A DNA stretch of 59,362 bases from Pelosinus sp. (GTDB lineage: Bacteria > Bacillota > Negativicutes > Propionisporales > Propionisporaceae), in contig JAJFUN010000151.1 in assembly GCA_021372375.1 (NCBI GenBank), forward strand, positions 1-59,362, in the 5' to 3' direction. Shown here in pieces: positions 8,909 through 16,677 of the stretch. Both the position numbers and the translations under genes were made by a program. The notes under the pieces were generated by a model. That model made no database searches. It worked only from the letters and a program-made list of their open reading frames with translations, and had not been told where the DNA came from. Position 1 is the stretch's first letter. Each line of letters starts with the position of its first letter.

Positions 8909-8968
8909 GCGTACTCCTCCTGGCTATAAATGTTGTTTTTACATAATATGCATACCTAACAAGGTCTG

Positions 8969-10207
8969 TTACCGGTTATCCTCCCATATCCCAGTATAGG
9001 GATTATATAAGCAGCCTGCACTGCAGGCTAACCAACGTTTATCCGGATCTGACCCCTGCGCTAACGGACGACAATCACTACAGGCATATCGATATTCACA
9101 GTCCCGGCACTTTTCCACCTGGTCTTTGGTTGTATGCCAGCATGTCGTGAGTTTTTCCCCAGCTAGAATTTCCGCAAGTGTGTTTGTCAGGATATTACCA
9201 AGACTTTGGTTTCTGGCAAAAATACAGGGTATTACCTCACCTGTAGCAGTAATAGCAATTTTTCCGGCTAAACAGCTATGAAAATAATGTGCGCGGGAAA
9301 AATTCTCTTGACTGGTATAAAAGGGCGGCTTAACAGGCGGCTTAGTATATTTTTCCGGTAAAATCTCCTGATCATCGCCACGCCCTGTTGGTCTGACAAC
9401 ATCAGGCGGATTGACTTCTACCCCCAGCTCACTGCACAGTTTCATTATATTTTCGGCTTGATCTTCATTGGCCTTCATGATAATTGAAGCAATACGCAGC
9501 GGAATGTTATTCGCCAATATTTTCTTTATATTTGTCATAGTTTTCTGAAAGCTGCCTGGATGCAAGGTCACTTTGTCGTGAACTTCGGCGTTATCAGCAT
9601 AAATGGTTGTGGCAAGCCGCACACCATTTATTTGAAAAAACTCAATATCAGCGTCTGTTATTAAAGTGGCATTGGTAAAAATCTCAATATATTCGTACCC
9701 TTCCTCACACGCCTTTAATACTAAATCCCGCCAGTGAGCATACAGGAGCGGTTCGCCGCCAATCAGCTGGATAGCGCTAGCGCCAGCACTTTTTCCCTCA
9801 CTAATGGCCTTTAACCAGCGTTCTTTAGGAACCTTATCCTCATGAGCACAAGGTCCGCTTGCCGCATAACAATGCAGGCAGGTATTATTGCAATTTGCGG
9901 TAATTTCCAGCCATAAAAAATCAAGTTTGGGCTCTGTAGGCGCCTGCACAGCCGTCAAGCTGTCAGGCTCTAATAAATAGACTGATCCAACTTTTTTTAC
10001 GATTAGTTCTTGCAGAAAATTAACATAGGGCTGATTTTCTGGTAAAGAGATATTTAAGACTTGTTCGAGACTGCCGCTATGGCACTCCTGTAATAATCTT
10101 ACTGCCCCTTGATTTATAGATAAAACCTTGCCTGTAGCCAAGTCATAAATCGCGCCGCGCCTAAAACCTTCGACCAGCCGGCAATGGTTATGCAGCCGAA
10201 AATACAA
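8969..10207 (-). CDS. Radical SAM protein with C-terminal SPASM domain
   Basis: About 412 residues. An N-terminal region of about 80 residues (YFRLHNHC...GFRRGAIYDL) resembles, from memory, the start of peptide-modifying SPASM proteins of the grasp-with-spasm group. The radical SAM core binds [4Fe-4S] through C106-x3-C110-x2-C113. The C-terminus has a CLAGK...PCIF segment and a Cys-rich stretch (CRDCEYRYACSDC and later CSAGC) that would hold auxiliary clusters. TTG at 10207 is chosen because GGGAG lies 9 bases upstream; an ATG 9 bases earlier abuts that site. Longer starts would run into the preceding terminator. Substrate unknown; the adjacent 84-residue protein is a candidate. Confidence 0.86.
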   Translation of the reverse strand: MYFRLHNHCRLVEGFRRGAIYDLATGKVLSINQGAVRLLQECHSGSLEQVLNISLPENQPYVNFLQELIVKKVGSVYLLEPDSLTAVQAPTEPKLDFLWLEITANCNNTCLHCYAASGPCAHEDKVPKERWLKAISEGKSAGASAIQLIGGEPLLYAHWRDLVLKACEEGYEYIEIFTNATLITDADIEFFQINGVRLATTIYADNAEVHDKVTLHPGSFQKTMTNIKKILANNIPLRIASIIMKANEDQAENIMKLCSELGVEVNPPDVVRPTGRGDDQEILPEKYTKPPVKPPFYTSQENFSRAHYFHSCLAGKIAITATGEVIPCIFARNQSLGNILTNTLAEILAGEKLTTCWHTTKDQVEKCRDCEYRYACSDCRPLAQGSDPDKRWLACSAGCLYNPYTGIWEDNR

Positions 10208-10281
10208 TATGAACATCTCCCTTTTGCCATTTAACATCATACTATGCAATACTAAAGCAGATGCGACCAGGAAATGCACAT

Positions 10282-10309
10282 AAAAAAGCCGCTCTCCGTG
10301 GAGAGCGGC
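10282..10309 (-). terminator. Terminator of the FlgT/CsgG-like pair
   Basis: Perfect 10-base GC-rich stem (10288-10297 with 10300-10309, GCCGCTCTCC/GGAGAGCGGC) and six A on the plus strand before it, giving a U-run on the minus transcript. It separates this pair from the radical SAM unit. Confidence 0.92.
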
Positions 10310-10323
10310 AAATACGCTATCGC

Positions 10324-11430
10324 TTATCTAAACGTTACCTGAATGGAACTGCCATTTATCTCGACAATATCCAGAGAAAGGCCCTCAATATTCTGCATAC
10401 TGTCAGCTAACACACGCGGCGCACCAGTATACACCACATCAATCTGGGCATCGCCATTATGATAAGAACGCAGGAATACCGATTTTACGCCAGAAACCTG
10501 CTTTAGTGATTTTTGCAATAGACTAAGATGATTAAAATCAGCCCGCTTAATTAGGACCGTAACAGGCTTATCCGGATCACTGGCATATTTCATAAGCTGC
10601 TGCACCATGAAATCACCAACTTTATTGCCGCAGGCGCTTAGCGCCTTTTTGCCTGCTATCGCCGGCGTAATATCCACGCCGCTGGCGACAAAAGTCTGTG
10701 CTGCAATGATTTCTCCGGTATCTACTTTCAACACTTTCGCATTAACGCTAGCGCGGCAGGACTCAATGGAACTGCCGTACACCGCTCCGGCGTACTGGCA
10801 GGTTGCCTCACCAACAATAACATAATCAAGTTGTTCAGTTGTAGCAATATTTACCGCGTCCTGGATATTATCATCCATAATTGCTCTCACGAATTGATTA
10901 TCCTGAATGTGGCGCAGTTGCCGAACATCTAAAACATACTTAAAGCCAGCATCGCGAAGTTTTTGTACCACGGCTGTTTCACTCGCTGAATTTGACAGCG
11001 CCGTTGACTGACGAAATTCAGGAATGATAACCGCAATGCGCGGATCTCTCAGCATTACTTCGATAAGTTTAAGCTTTTGCAGTTTGGTGTACAAAGCCGA
11101 ATCCGGATTGGTATTGATATTTGCTGTAACCTTAACGTTGAATACCCCGCCGCTTGACTCTACACTATCAACATGATAATCCTCAACAAAGCCCTGCGAT
11201 TTAACATAAATCTCATCTGTAACAATCTGATTGTTATTGGCTATTGTCTGCGAATCCACTAGTGTCCCTACCGCTTGTTCAACAGCACTTCTAAGAGCGT
11301 CACGAACTGCATCATCACGCGACGCGCCCTGCCCAGTGACACTTACTGTTTGCGCCCAGGCCAAACTAGAAAAAAGAACCATAAAAATCATTGTCAAAAG
11401 ACACAAGCCTAACTTTTTTATCGGATTCAC
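10324..11430 (-). CDS. Exported FlgT N-domain-like protein
   Basis: A 368-residue protein with a clear signal peptide ending near residue 26 (SLAWA-QT). The mature N-terminus follows the FlgT_N pattern: VSVTGQGAS, an alternating Ala-rich helix (DALRSAVEQAVGTLV) and a SQGFVEDYHV strand. The next section resembles a TolB/CsgG-type alpha-beta fold (VAVIIPEF, a late VIVGEATC), and the C-terminus is an ACT-like or secretin-N-like alpha-beta unit. No lipobox Cys follows the signal, so it should be periplasmic. It starts with GTG and follows the CsgG-like gene by 22 bases. Role inferred only as outer-membrane or motility associated. Confidence 0.75.
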   Translation of the reverse strand: MNPIKKLGLCLLTMIFMVLFSSLAWAQTVSVTGQGASRDDAVRDALRSAVEQAVGTLVDSQTIANNNQIVTDEIYVKSQGFVEDYHVDSVESSGGVFNVKVTANINTNPDSALYTKLQKLKLIEVMLRDPRIAVIIPEFRQSTALSNSASETAVVQKLRDAGFKYVLDVRQLRHIQDNQFVRAIMDDNIQDAVNIATTEQLDYVIVGEATCQYAGAVYGSSIESCRASVNAKVLKVDTGEIIAAQTFVASGVDITPAIAGKKALSACGNKVGDFMVQQLMKYASDPDKPVTVLIKRADFNHLSLLQKSLKQVSGVKSVFLRSYHNGDAQIDVVYTGAPRVLADSMQNIEGLSLDIVEINGSSIQVTFR

Positions 11431-11452
11431 CCCCGCTTCCTAACTATCAAGA

Positions 11453-12346
11453 CTATATTTTGCGCGCTCTGTCACCTTGTTTAATATAAGCACCTTTGCC
11501 GTCAACTTCCGCAATTGACATTTGCCCGTCAACACTAACAATCTTAACAGTACAAACATCAGTTTTTTCCACGCCAATTACTTCGCCAGCACTATTGGTA
11601 ATAGGCTCACCTTCACGGTAAATGGCATAACGCTGACCAGGTTGGGCACCTTGCTCCATACCGATATCCAGGTATACTCTTTGACCGCTCACTCTTACTA
11701 CTCCGCCAACAGTAGGCGCCTGCTGATTAATTTGATCAGCAATTTTTTTAATGGCAATCCCCAAAGCCTCATCATATACACTGGCTGTTACGCCAGTATC
11801 CGAAGAGCCTATTCCTTGTATCGAACCGCCGCTCTTTTTTACTACACCTTGAACCTGATCTGCCCAAACAATCGTACCAGTACTAGCATCAATCATACGC
11901 ACTGCAATTTGCACTTTAACATTCAGTTGATTATAAGAAATTCCCATTATGCTGGTATTATTATTTTCTGCCCCCGCAGAAACAATTTTCCCATAAACCA
12001 TATACTTTAATCCGGCTATTTTTCCCATTTCAGCAGCTGTAGAATCATCCACTGCGCCAGATGCATCAAAGGCCTCTTCGTCAAGCACAGCCTTTATTTG
12101 CTCTCTCTCTACAACCTGAAAATTTTTGTTTTTAGCCAGTTCAGTTGCCAACATATCAGAAGCGCCCAAGCCGATATCATAATATCCGCCACCGCGAACA
12201 TGCACCGTTAAACCATTGGTCTCAAACTTAGTTACACCAATACGTTTCGGCGCAGCCGATGCCACAGCTGCCAGTGAAACAAGAAAACAAAATAAAGCCC
12301 CCATAATAACCATCAAACAAACTTTAGACCTTGAACTTTTTACCAT
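11453..12346 (-). CDS. CsgG-like exported protein with FlgT_C-like tail
   Basis: About 297 residues. ATG at 12346 has AGGAG 8 bases upstream. A signal peptide ends around SLAAVASA. The CsgG/TolB-like domain follows (KRIGVTKFE, DMLATELAKNKNFQVVEREQ, GLKYMVYGKI), then a C-terminal beta domain of about 85 residues (VYLDIGMEQGAQPGQRYAIY, VKIVSVDGQMSIAEV) that resembles FlgT_C. CsgG itself is an outer-membrane lipoprotein channel. Here no Cys follows the signal peptide, so the protein is probably soluble in the periplasm rather than a curli-type pore. First gene of a two-gene unit. Confidence 0.82.
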   Translation of the reverse strand: MVKSSRSKVCLMVIMGALFCFLVSLAAVASAAPKRIGVTKFETNGLTVHVRGGGYYDIGLGASDMLATELAKNKNFQVVEREQIKAVLDEEAFDASGAVDDSTAAEMGKIAGLKYMVYGKIVSAGAENNNTSIMGISYNQLNVKVQIAVRMIDASTGTIVWADQVQGVVKKSGGSIQGIGSSDTGVTASVYDEALGIAIKKIADQINQQAPTVGGVVRVSGQRVYLDIGMEQGAQPGQRYAIYREGEPITNSAGEVIGVEKTDVCTVKIVSVDGQMSIAEVDGKGAYIKQGDRARKI

Positions 12347-12383
12347 TGCTCCATCTCCTCTTAGCAAAATATCATTACAACCT

Positions 12384-12411
12384 ATTTTATATTTCGGTTA
12401 AAATATGTAAA
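12384..12411 (-). promoter_or_regulatory. Promoter of the CsgG-like gene
   Basis: On the minus strand TTTACA (12411-12406), 16 bases, TAAAAT (12389-12384), 37 bases before the start codon. Confidence 0.5.
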
Positions 12412-12454
12412 TTCCTTCTTTTAACACTTAATTTTAGCATAAAAGAGTAGCAGT

Positions 12455-13201
12455 TTACTTATACTGCCAATGGCACCAGCAACGTTCTAAATAATCAATC
12501 AACCCGAATAAGCTTAGGCCAATACAGCTTAACACCACAATACCGGAGTACATCTCGATATAGTTTACCCGCATCCAGGCATCCATAATAAAATAGCCCA
12601 TACCGTACTCAGTGCCAAAGGTTTCGGTGAAAAACAGCACCGAAATAGCAGTGGCCATAGCCACACGAAGGGAAGTCAGAATTTTGGGCAAAGATGCGGG
12701 AATAAGAATTTCCCTAAAAATCGCCAAAAAGTTAGCACCAAGTGAATATAACGGATAATAGGTCTCTTTGGGAATACTATATACCCCATCCCGTACTGCC
12801 ACAACGACCTGAAAAACAATGATGAGAAAAATCATGATGATTTTTGACGCTTCGCCCAAACCAAAGAGCAGCATGATAATTGGCAGCAGCGCAATCTTTG
12901 GAATGGGATAAGTTAGATAAACCAGCGGCGCAAACGCCCCATCCAGCCTAGGAAAATAGCCCATAAATAGACCGAGGGGAATGCCAATTACAATAGATAA
13001 AAATACCCCTGCCACAATACGCCATAAACTATACACCGCATGGACAGCAATTTTACCCAGAAAAATGGTAAAAAGGTTGCTTACTACTTTTACCGGTGAC
13101 GGAATAATCGGCAAATTTACTATTGCCGCTAGGACATACCAGAGCGCGAAAAAAAACAAGGCGGCGTAAATATACCAAATTCCTCTACGTATTTTTGTCA
13201 T
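12455..13201 (-). CDS. ABC transporter permease, SsuC/TauC type
   Basis: A 248-residue inner-membrane protein with about six helices and the EAA-loop region typical of the nitrate/sulfonate/taurine family (a YSLGANFLAIFREILIPASL-like stretch). It pairs with the ATPase encoded just upstream. ATG at 13201 is used because it overlaps the ATPase stop codon as ATGA and has AGAGG at proper distance. Last gene of a three-gene importer operon. No terminator could be read downstream. Confidence 0.9.
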   Translation of the reverse strand: MTKIRRGIWYIYAALFFFALWYVLAAIVNLPIIPSPVKVVSNLFTIFLGKIAVHAVYSLWRIVAGVFLSIVIGIPLGLFMGYFPRLDGAFAPLVYLTYPIPKIALLPIIMLLFGLGEASKIIMIFLIIVFQVVVAVRDGVYSIPKETYYPLYSLGANFLAIFREILIPASLPKILTSLRVAMATAISVLFFTETFGTEYGMGYFIMDAWMRVNYIEMYSGIVVLSCIGLSLFGLIDYLERCWCHWQYK

Positions 13202-13950
13202 CTTGACCAATCCTCTTTTATCATTTTACGTAATTCCCTACATAGCTCAAAAAATTCCGGCCGGCTGCGGATATTTTCCACGCCGAAGTGAGGATTGTCA
13301 ATCACTTTGCTAACCTTGCCGGGAGTACCGGACAGCACGACAATCTTCTGCCCCAAATACACCGCTTCTTCCACATAATGCGTAACCAAAATAGTGGAGA
13401 CTGAATACTTGCGCCAAATACTTAAAAATACCTGCTGCATTTCTTCGCGTGTTATGGCGTCAAGCGCCGAAAAGGGCTCGTCCATTAATAATAAATCAGG
13501 TTTTAGCACAAACGAACGTGCCAAAGCTACCCGCTGCTGCTGTCCGCCGCTAAGTTCCCCCGGATAGCGCCTTTCTAGACCACTAAGGCCCAGCTGTTTA
13601 AGAAACGCCGCTAATTTTTCTTTGTCCGTATTTTGATTTTTGTTTTTCAGCTTTGCCCCCAGCTGTATATTGTCATATACATTCTTCCAGGGAAGCAGAC
13701 CGTAGTTTTGCGGAATAAAACCAATTTTCTGCTGTTTGGGGCAAACTGGCTGTCCATCAATTAAAACTTCGCCGCGAAACTCAGTAATAATACCAGCCAC
13801 TACCTTGAGCATTGTCGACTTGCCGCAGCCTGATGGACCAATAATGGCACAGGTTTCTCCTGCCGCCAGCTCAAGATTCACTTCTTCCAGCACACTTTGC
13901 CGCTCTCCCTGAGCTACATAGTTTACAGATAAATCTTTAATTTCAATCAT
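13198..13950 (-). CDS. ABC transporter ATP-binding protein, SsuB/TauB type
   Basis: A 250-residue ATPase with Walker A GPSGCGKST, Q-loop (IPQNYGLLPW), signature LSGGQQQR, Walker B LLLMDEP and an H-loop (VTHYVEEA). It drives uptake through the adjacent permease. It lies six bases after the substrate-binding gene and overlaps the permease gene by four bases. Confidence 0.93.
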   Translation of the reverse strand: MIEIKDLSVNYVAQGERQSVLEEVNLELAAGETCAIIGPSGCGKSTMLKVVAGIITEFRGEVLIDGQPVCPKQQKIGFIPQNYGLLPWKNVYDNIQLGAKLKNKNQNTDKEKLAAFLKQLGLSGLERRYPGELSGGQQQRVALARSFVLKPDLLLMDEPFSALDAITREEMQQVFLSIWRKYSVSTILVTHYVEEAVYLGQKIVVLSGTPGKVSKVIDNPHFGVENIRSRPEFFELCRELRKMIKEDWSR

Positions 13951-13956
13951 AATTTC

Positions 13957-14904
13957 TTACCTTACAAAATGAGCATCAACTAAGTCTTGATATGTATAGG
14001 TCTTTTTGATAAGCTGTCTTTCCTGCAGCCAGGCTATGCAATCAGCAATATCCTTTTCATTAGGCGCCGCAAGTTTCTGATATTTAGGCAGTACTAATGC
14101 TCCCTTTACCCCTGCCGGGAAGCCGCCTTTTTCAATCAGCAAATCAATATAATTTTCCATCGGCTCTTTGGCTAAATAAGCAATTGCCTTATTATAGGCC
14201 CGATACATCGCGGCAATTTCTTTTTCCTTATCCTTGGCTGCCTTGCCGGTAAACACTAGAACTCCAGGATTGATACCAAGTTGATCTGAACTGTTTAATA
14301 TCTTGGCCCCATTATGAACAGCCAGCGAGGCCATTGGCTCAGGCAAGGTAGCTGCAGCAATTTTCCCGTTTTGCAGCATTTCGAGGCGCGTAGGAATCTG
14401 GGGGATTACAACTTTATTGATATCAGCCGGAGTTAGGCCGCTACTTACCATCATCTTATCGGTCACATATTCAATAATGGTATTTTTCGAAATGGCTATG
14501 TCTTTGCCTTTTAACTCCGGAATAGAGCTGGCCGCCACATCTTTATTGATTACAAGCTTATAACTTCCGCTTGATAAAGAAGTTATCACTGTATCAAAAC
14601 CGCCCTCTTTATAAAAAGCTTCTGCCAGCATATCCGAAATAGCCCCGTCCAGATTGCCGCTTTGCAGGGCACTGTCCCGATCTACCGCGCTCTTAAAAGA
14701 TTTTAAATTTACACTAACGCCTTCTTCCTTAAAAAAGCCCTTTTCCTGGGCAATAATAAACGGAATGGAGTCCACATCAGGCATCAGACCAATAGTAATG
14801 GTTTGGAGTTCACCGGCTTTGGGGGTTGTACCGCCTTGTTTATTGGCGCAGCCGCCTAAGGTCAAGAGCATTATGCTCAAAAATAATATAACTAATTTTT
14901 TCAC
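13957..14904 (-). CDS. ABC substrate-binding lipoprotein, NMT1/THI5-SsuA type
   Basis: About 315 residues. GTG at 14904 is chosen because GGGAGG lies 7 bases upstream. A lipoprotein signal ends LGGC-A. The body has the NMT1-like type II binding fold (IGLMPDVDSIPFIIAQEKGFF, SGNLDGAISD, LPEPMASLAV). The ligand is unknown: family members bind sulfonates, nitrate, taurine, riboflavin or thiamine precursors. No TPP or FMN riboswitch was seen in the short leader and no pathway genes flank it. It is transcribed from a near-consensus promoter. Confidence 0.88.
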   Translation of the reverse strand: MKKLVILFLSIMLLTLGGCANKQGGTTPKAGELQTITIGLMPDVDSIPFIIAQEKGFFKEEGVSVNLKSFKSAVDRDSALQSGNLDGAISDMLAEAFYKEGGFDTVITSLSSGSYKLVINKDVAASSIPELKGKDIAISKNTIIEYVTDKMMVSSGLTPADINKVVIPQIPTRLEMLQNGKIAAATLPEPMASLAVHNGAKILNSSDQLGINPGVLVFTGKAAKDKEKEIAAMYRAYNKAIAYLAKEPMENYIDLLIEKGGFPAGVKGALVLPKYQKLAAPNEKDIADCIAWLQERQLIKKTYTYQDLVDAHFVR

Positions 14905-14950
14905 GTAAAGGCCTCCCATTTTCTGTTCTAAATCAATTTATCCACCCTCT

Positions 14951-14979
14951 ATTATATTTCAGCAAGAAATGTATGTCAA
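14951..14979 (-). promoter_or_regulatory. Near-consensus sigma-A promoter of the ABC operon
   Basis: On the minus strand perfect TTGACA (14979-14974), 17-base spacer, perfect TATAAT (14956-14951). The RNA would start about 40 bases before the binding-protein start codon, leaving no room for a riboswitch. Confidence 0.85.
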
Positions 14980-14987
14980 AATATGCG

Positions 14988-15019
14988 AAAAAACCGCTAA
15001 CCAGTTATCTGATTAGCGG
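14988..15019 (-). terminator. Terminator of the yhcH-like gene
   Basis: An 11-base stem with one G-U pair (14994-15004 with 15009-15019, core CCGCTAA/TTAGCGG) and six A on the plus strand at 14988-14993. Confidence 0.88.
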
Positions 15020-15037
15020 CTTACTTTATTATTTTTT

Positions 15038-15520
15038 CTATTTTACAGGAAGTTCATCTATCGCAACTTTAACTACCACTTTTTTTACTGTACCAGCTGT
15101 TTCATGAACATTACAATTAGGACGATGAACATCCCAGGGAAAGTATACGGCGAACATCCCCTCTGTTAAAACATGAAAAGTTTCGCGCGCAAGTGCTTTA
15201 TAAAAAATAACATCCTTTTCCGCTAACTTATCCTCAGTCACTTCGCCTGCGCCCGAGAGCGGTCCACTTCCAATCATTTCCTGCCCTGCCGCTATATATT
15301 GAATATCAAAATACTTGCTATGAGCTTCCGGCCGACGCACTTCTTTAGGCTGAGTTTCATATTCGGAAACCATAGCATAAATTTTACTGCCGTCAATTTC
15401 CTGATGCCCCAGCGCAGTCTTGGAAAAGTCTGTTTTTAAAAGATAAGTTAACCCTTTTTGCAGCGCGCCAGGGTACAATGCTAATTCTTGTTTAAGATTG
15501 GCTAAATATCCTGTAATCAT
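15038..15520 (-). CDS. YhcH/YjgK/YiaL family protein
   Basis: A 160-residue cupin-like beta-barrel protein of the DUF386/EbgC family. Family features visible: an EVRRPEAHSKYFDIQYI segment near the middle and PWDVHRPNC towards the end, which contain the conserved metal-binding His and Glu residues. Members are linked to sugar or sialic acid handling, and EbgC is the small subunit of evolved beta-galactosidase. No sugar genes flank it, so the substrate is unknown. It has its own promoter and terminator. Confidence 0.9.
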   Translation of the reverse strand: MITGYLANLKQELALYPGALQKGLTYLLKTDFSKTALGHQEIDGSKIYAMVSEYETQPKEVRRPEAHSKYFDIQYIAAGQEMIGSGPLSGAGEVTEDKLAEKDVIFYKALARETFHVLTEGMFAVYFPWDVHRPNCNVHETAGTVKKVVVKVAIDELPVK

Positions 15521-15548
15521 CGAATCACCATCCTATAATAATAGCTCT

Positions 15549-15577
15549 ATCATACCATGAATAGTAATTGTTTACAA
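15549..15577 (-). promoter_or_regulatory. Promoter of the yhcH-like gene
   Basis: On the minus strand TTGTAA (15577-15572), 17 bases, TATGAT (15554-15549), 29 bases before the start codon. Confidence 0.65.
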
Positions 15578-15623
15578 ATTAACATTCTTCTTTTCTATTC
15601 TCCAAGCTTTAGCAAGAAAAATC

Positions 15624-16442
15624 TCATCGCCAAAACAGCTCATATAATGATATGCCAATTTCAATGGCAATCAAAATAATAACAGCCCACTCCATACGAT
15701 TACCACGCTTGGCATGTACCAAATTAGAAAATACTTCAGTAATATCCATGAGTGTTTCGGTTTTATGCCGGATTTTTTCATACCGGTCCCTTAGTTCAAA
15801 GAGCTCTGACAGCTCGTCATAAAGCGCCGCCGCCTCTTCATTATTCCAGGTCATATCCGGTCTGTCGAGTAGCATGATATAAGAAATGGTATTGAGCTTA
15901 AAGCTCAGTATCCGGCCAGACATTTTAGCCAGTTCATTATCAGAAACCCCAAGTTTACCGCCATGTAAGTCATTGACTACATTTTCAATACCATCAAGCA
16001 AGCTGTTTACTTCGATTTCATTTTTCTCAAATGAAACAGATTTAGCTAAAATTGTCGCGACAATATCCTGCTGGTATTCGCACTGCTTAAGCGCAACCAT
16101 AAAATCATTGTTGATGGCTGCAGGCTGATCAGCATCAATTTCCAACTTGTACTCATCTACGTATTTAAACGCATTGGCCTCGTTTATTTCCGGTTCAAGC
16201 CTTTTTAGATACTTGATAACATCCATGATTTCATGATGCTGTAAATTAATACAAACCATGCTGCCGAAGTGAAAAATATACACACGTTTGTTTTCCGTCT
16301 CCTTGAGAATGCCTTGTAATAAATTATCCTGCAGAGCCAGATAATCTTCCCACTTCAATTTACCGGTAATGCCAAAATGCCTAGCAACTCTATTTAAGTT
16401 TAACTCATTACCTAAAACAATGGCTTTAAATTCAGCCTGCAT
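15624..16442 (-). CDS. RMND1/Sif2 (DUF155) family membrane protein
   Basis: A 272-residue protein. The N-terminal part has the DUF155 core (VYIFHFGSMVCINL, with paired strands and helices). A long helical section follows (ELSELFELRDRYEKIRHKTETLMD), with one C-terminal membrane helix at about residues 251-269. The eukaryotic relative RMND1 is needed for mitochondrial translation; the bacterial role is unknown. The protein would be tail-anchored with its bulk in the cytoplasm. Its ATG follows a GGAGGGAAGAGG stretch. The divergent neighbour is the symporter gene, so both promoters share the 235-base gap. Confidence 0.85.
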   Translation of the reverse strand: MQAEFKAIVLGNELNLNRVARHFGITGKLKWEDYLALQDNLLQGILKETENKRVYIFHFGSMVCINLQHHEIMDVIKYLKRLEPEINEANAFKYVDEYKLEIDADQPAAINNDFMVALKQCEYQQDIVATILAKSVSFEKNEIEVNSLLDGIENVVNDLHGGKLGVSDNELAKMSGRILSFKLNTISYIMLLDRPDMTWNNEEAAALYDELSELFELRDRYEKIRHKTETLMDITEVFSNLVHAKRGNRMEWAVIILIAIEIGISLYELFWR

Positions 16443-16677
16443 GCCCTCTTCCCTCCGTCAATTTTTTTATTTCTTGCTGCATGCTACGTAAACTAGCCGC
16501 ATAGCTATAAATTCAGTATATTCTGACGATTACATAAGTTAGTTTATGTATTTTTCTGTAGTTTTATATAGTTCGGCAGTTAAATTTATATTAATAAAGC
16601 AGTGAAAGCGGAATACTTGAAATATCGAAATAAATTTCGGCATTTCTCATAACGAGCTGCTAACAAAGGAGGACTAT

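Noticed and set aside
8618..8929. A 103-codon plus-strand frame over the small Tyr/Cys gene
   Set aside because: It begins in the terminator hairpin and lacks a ribosome site; the minus-strand gene has a strong one and a matching terminator.
11453..12346. Curli secretion channel CsgG as part of a curli operon
   Set aside because: No CsgA/B/E/F-like genes are near and the lipobox Cys required for the CsgG pore is missing.
14905..14980. TPP or other riboswitch before the ABC importer
   Set aside because: The predicted transcript start leaves only about 40 bases of leader, too short for a known riboswitch.
16627..16640. CGAAAT...ATTTCG palindrome upstream of the symporter as an operator
   Set aside because: The arms are only six bases in AT-rich DNA, which is expected by chance, and no second copy was seen.
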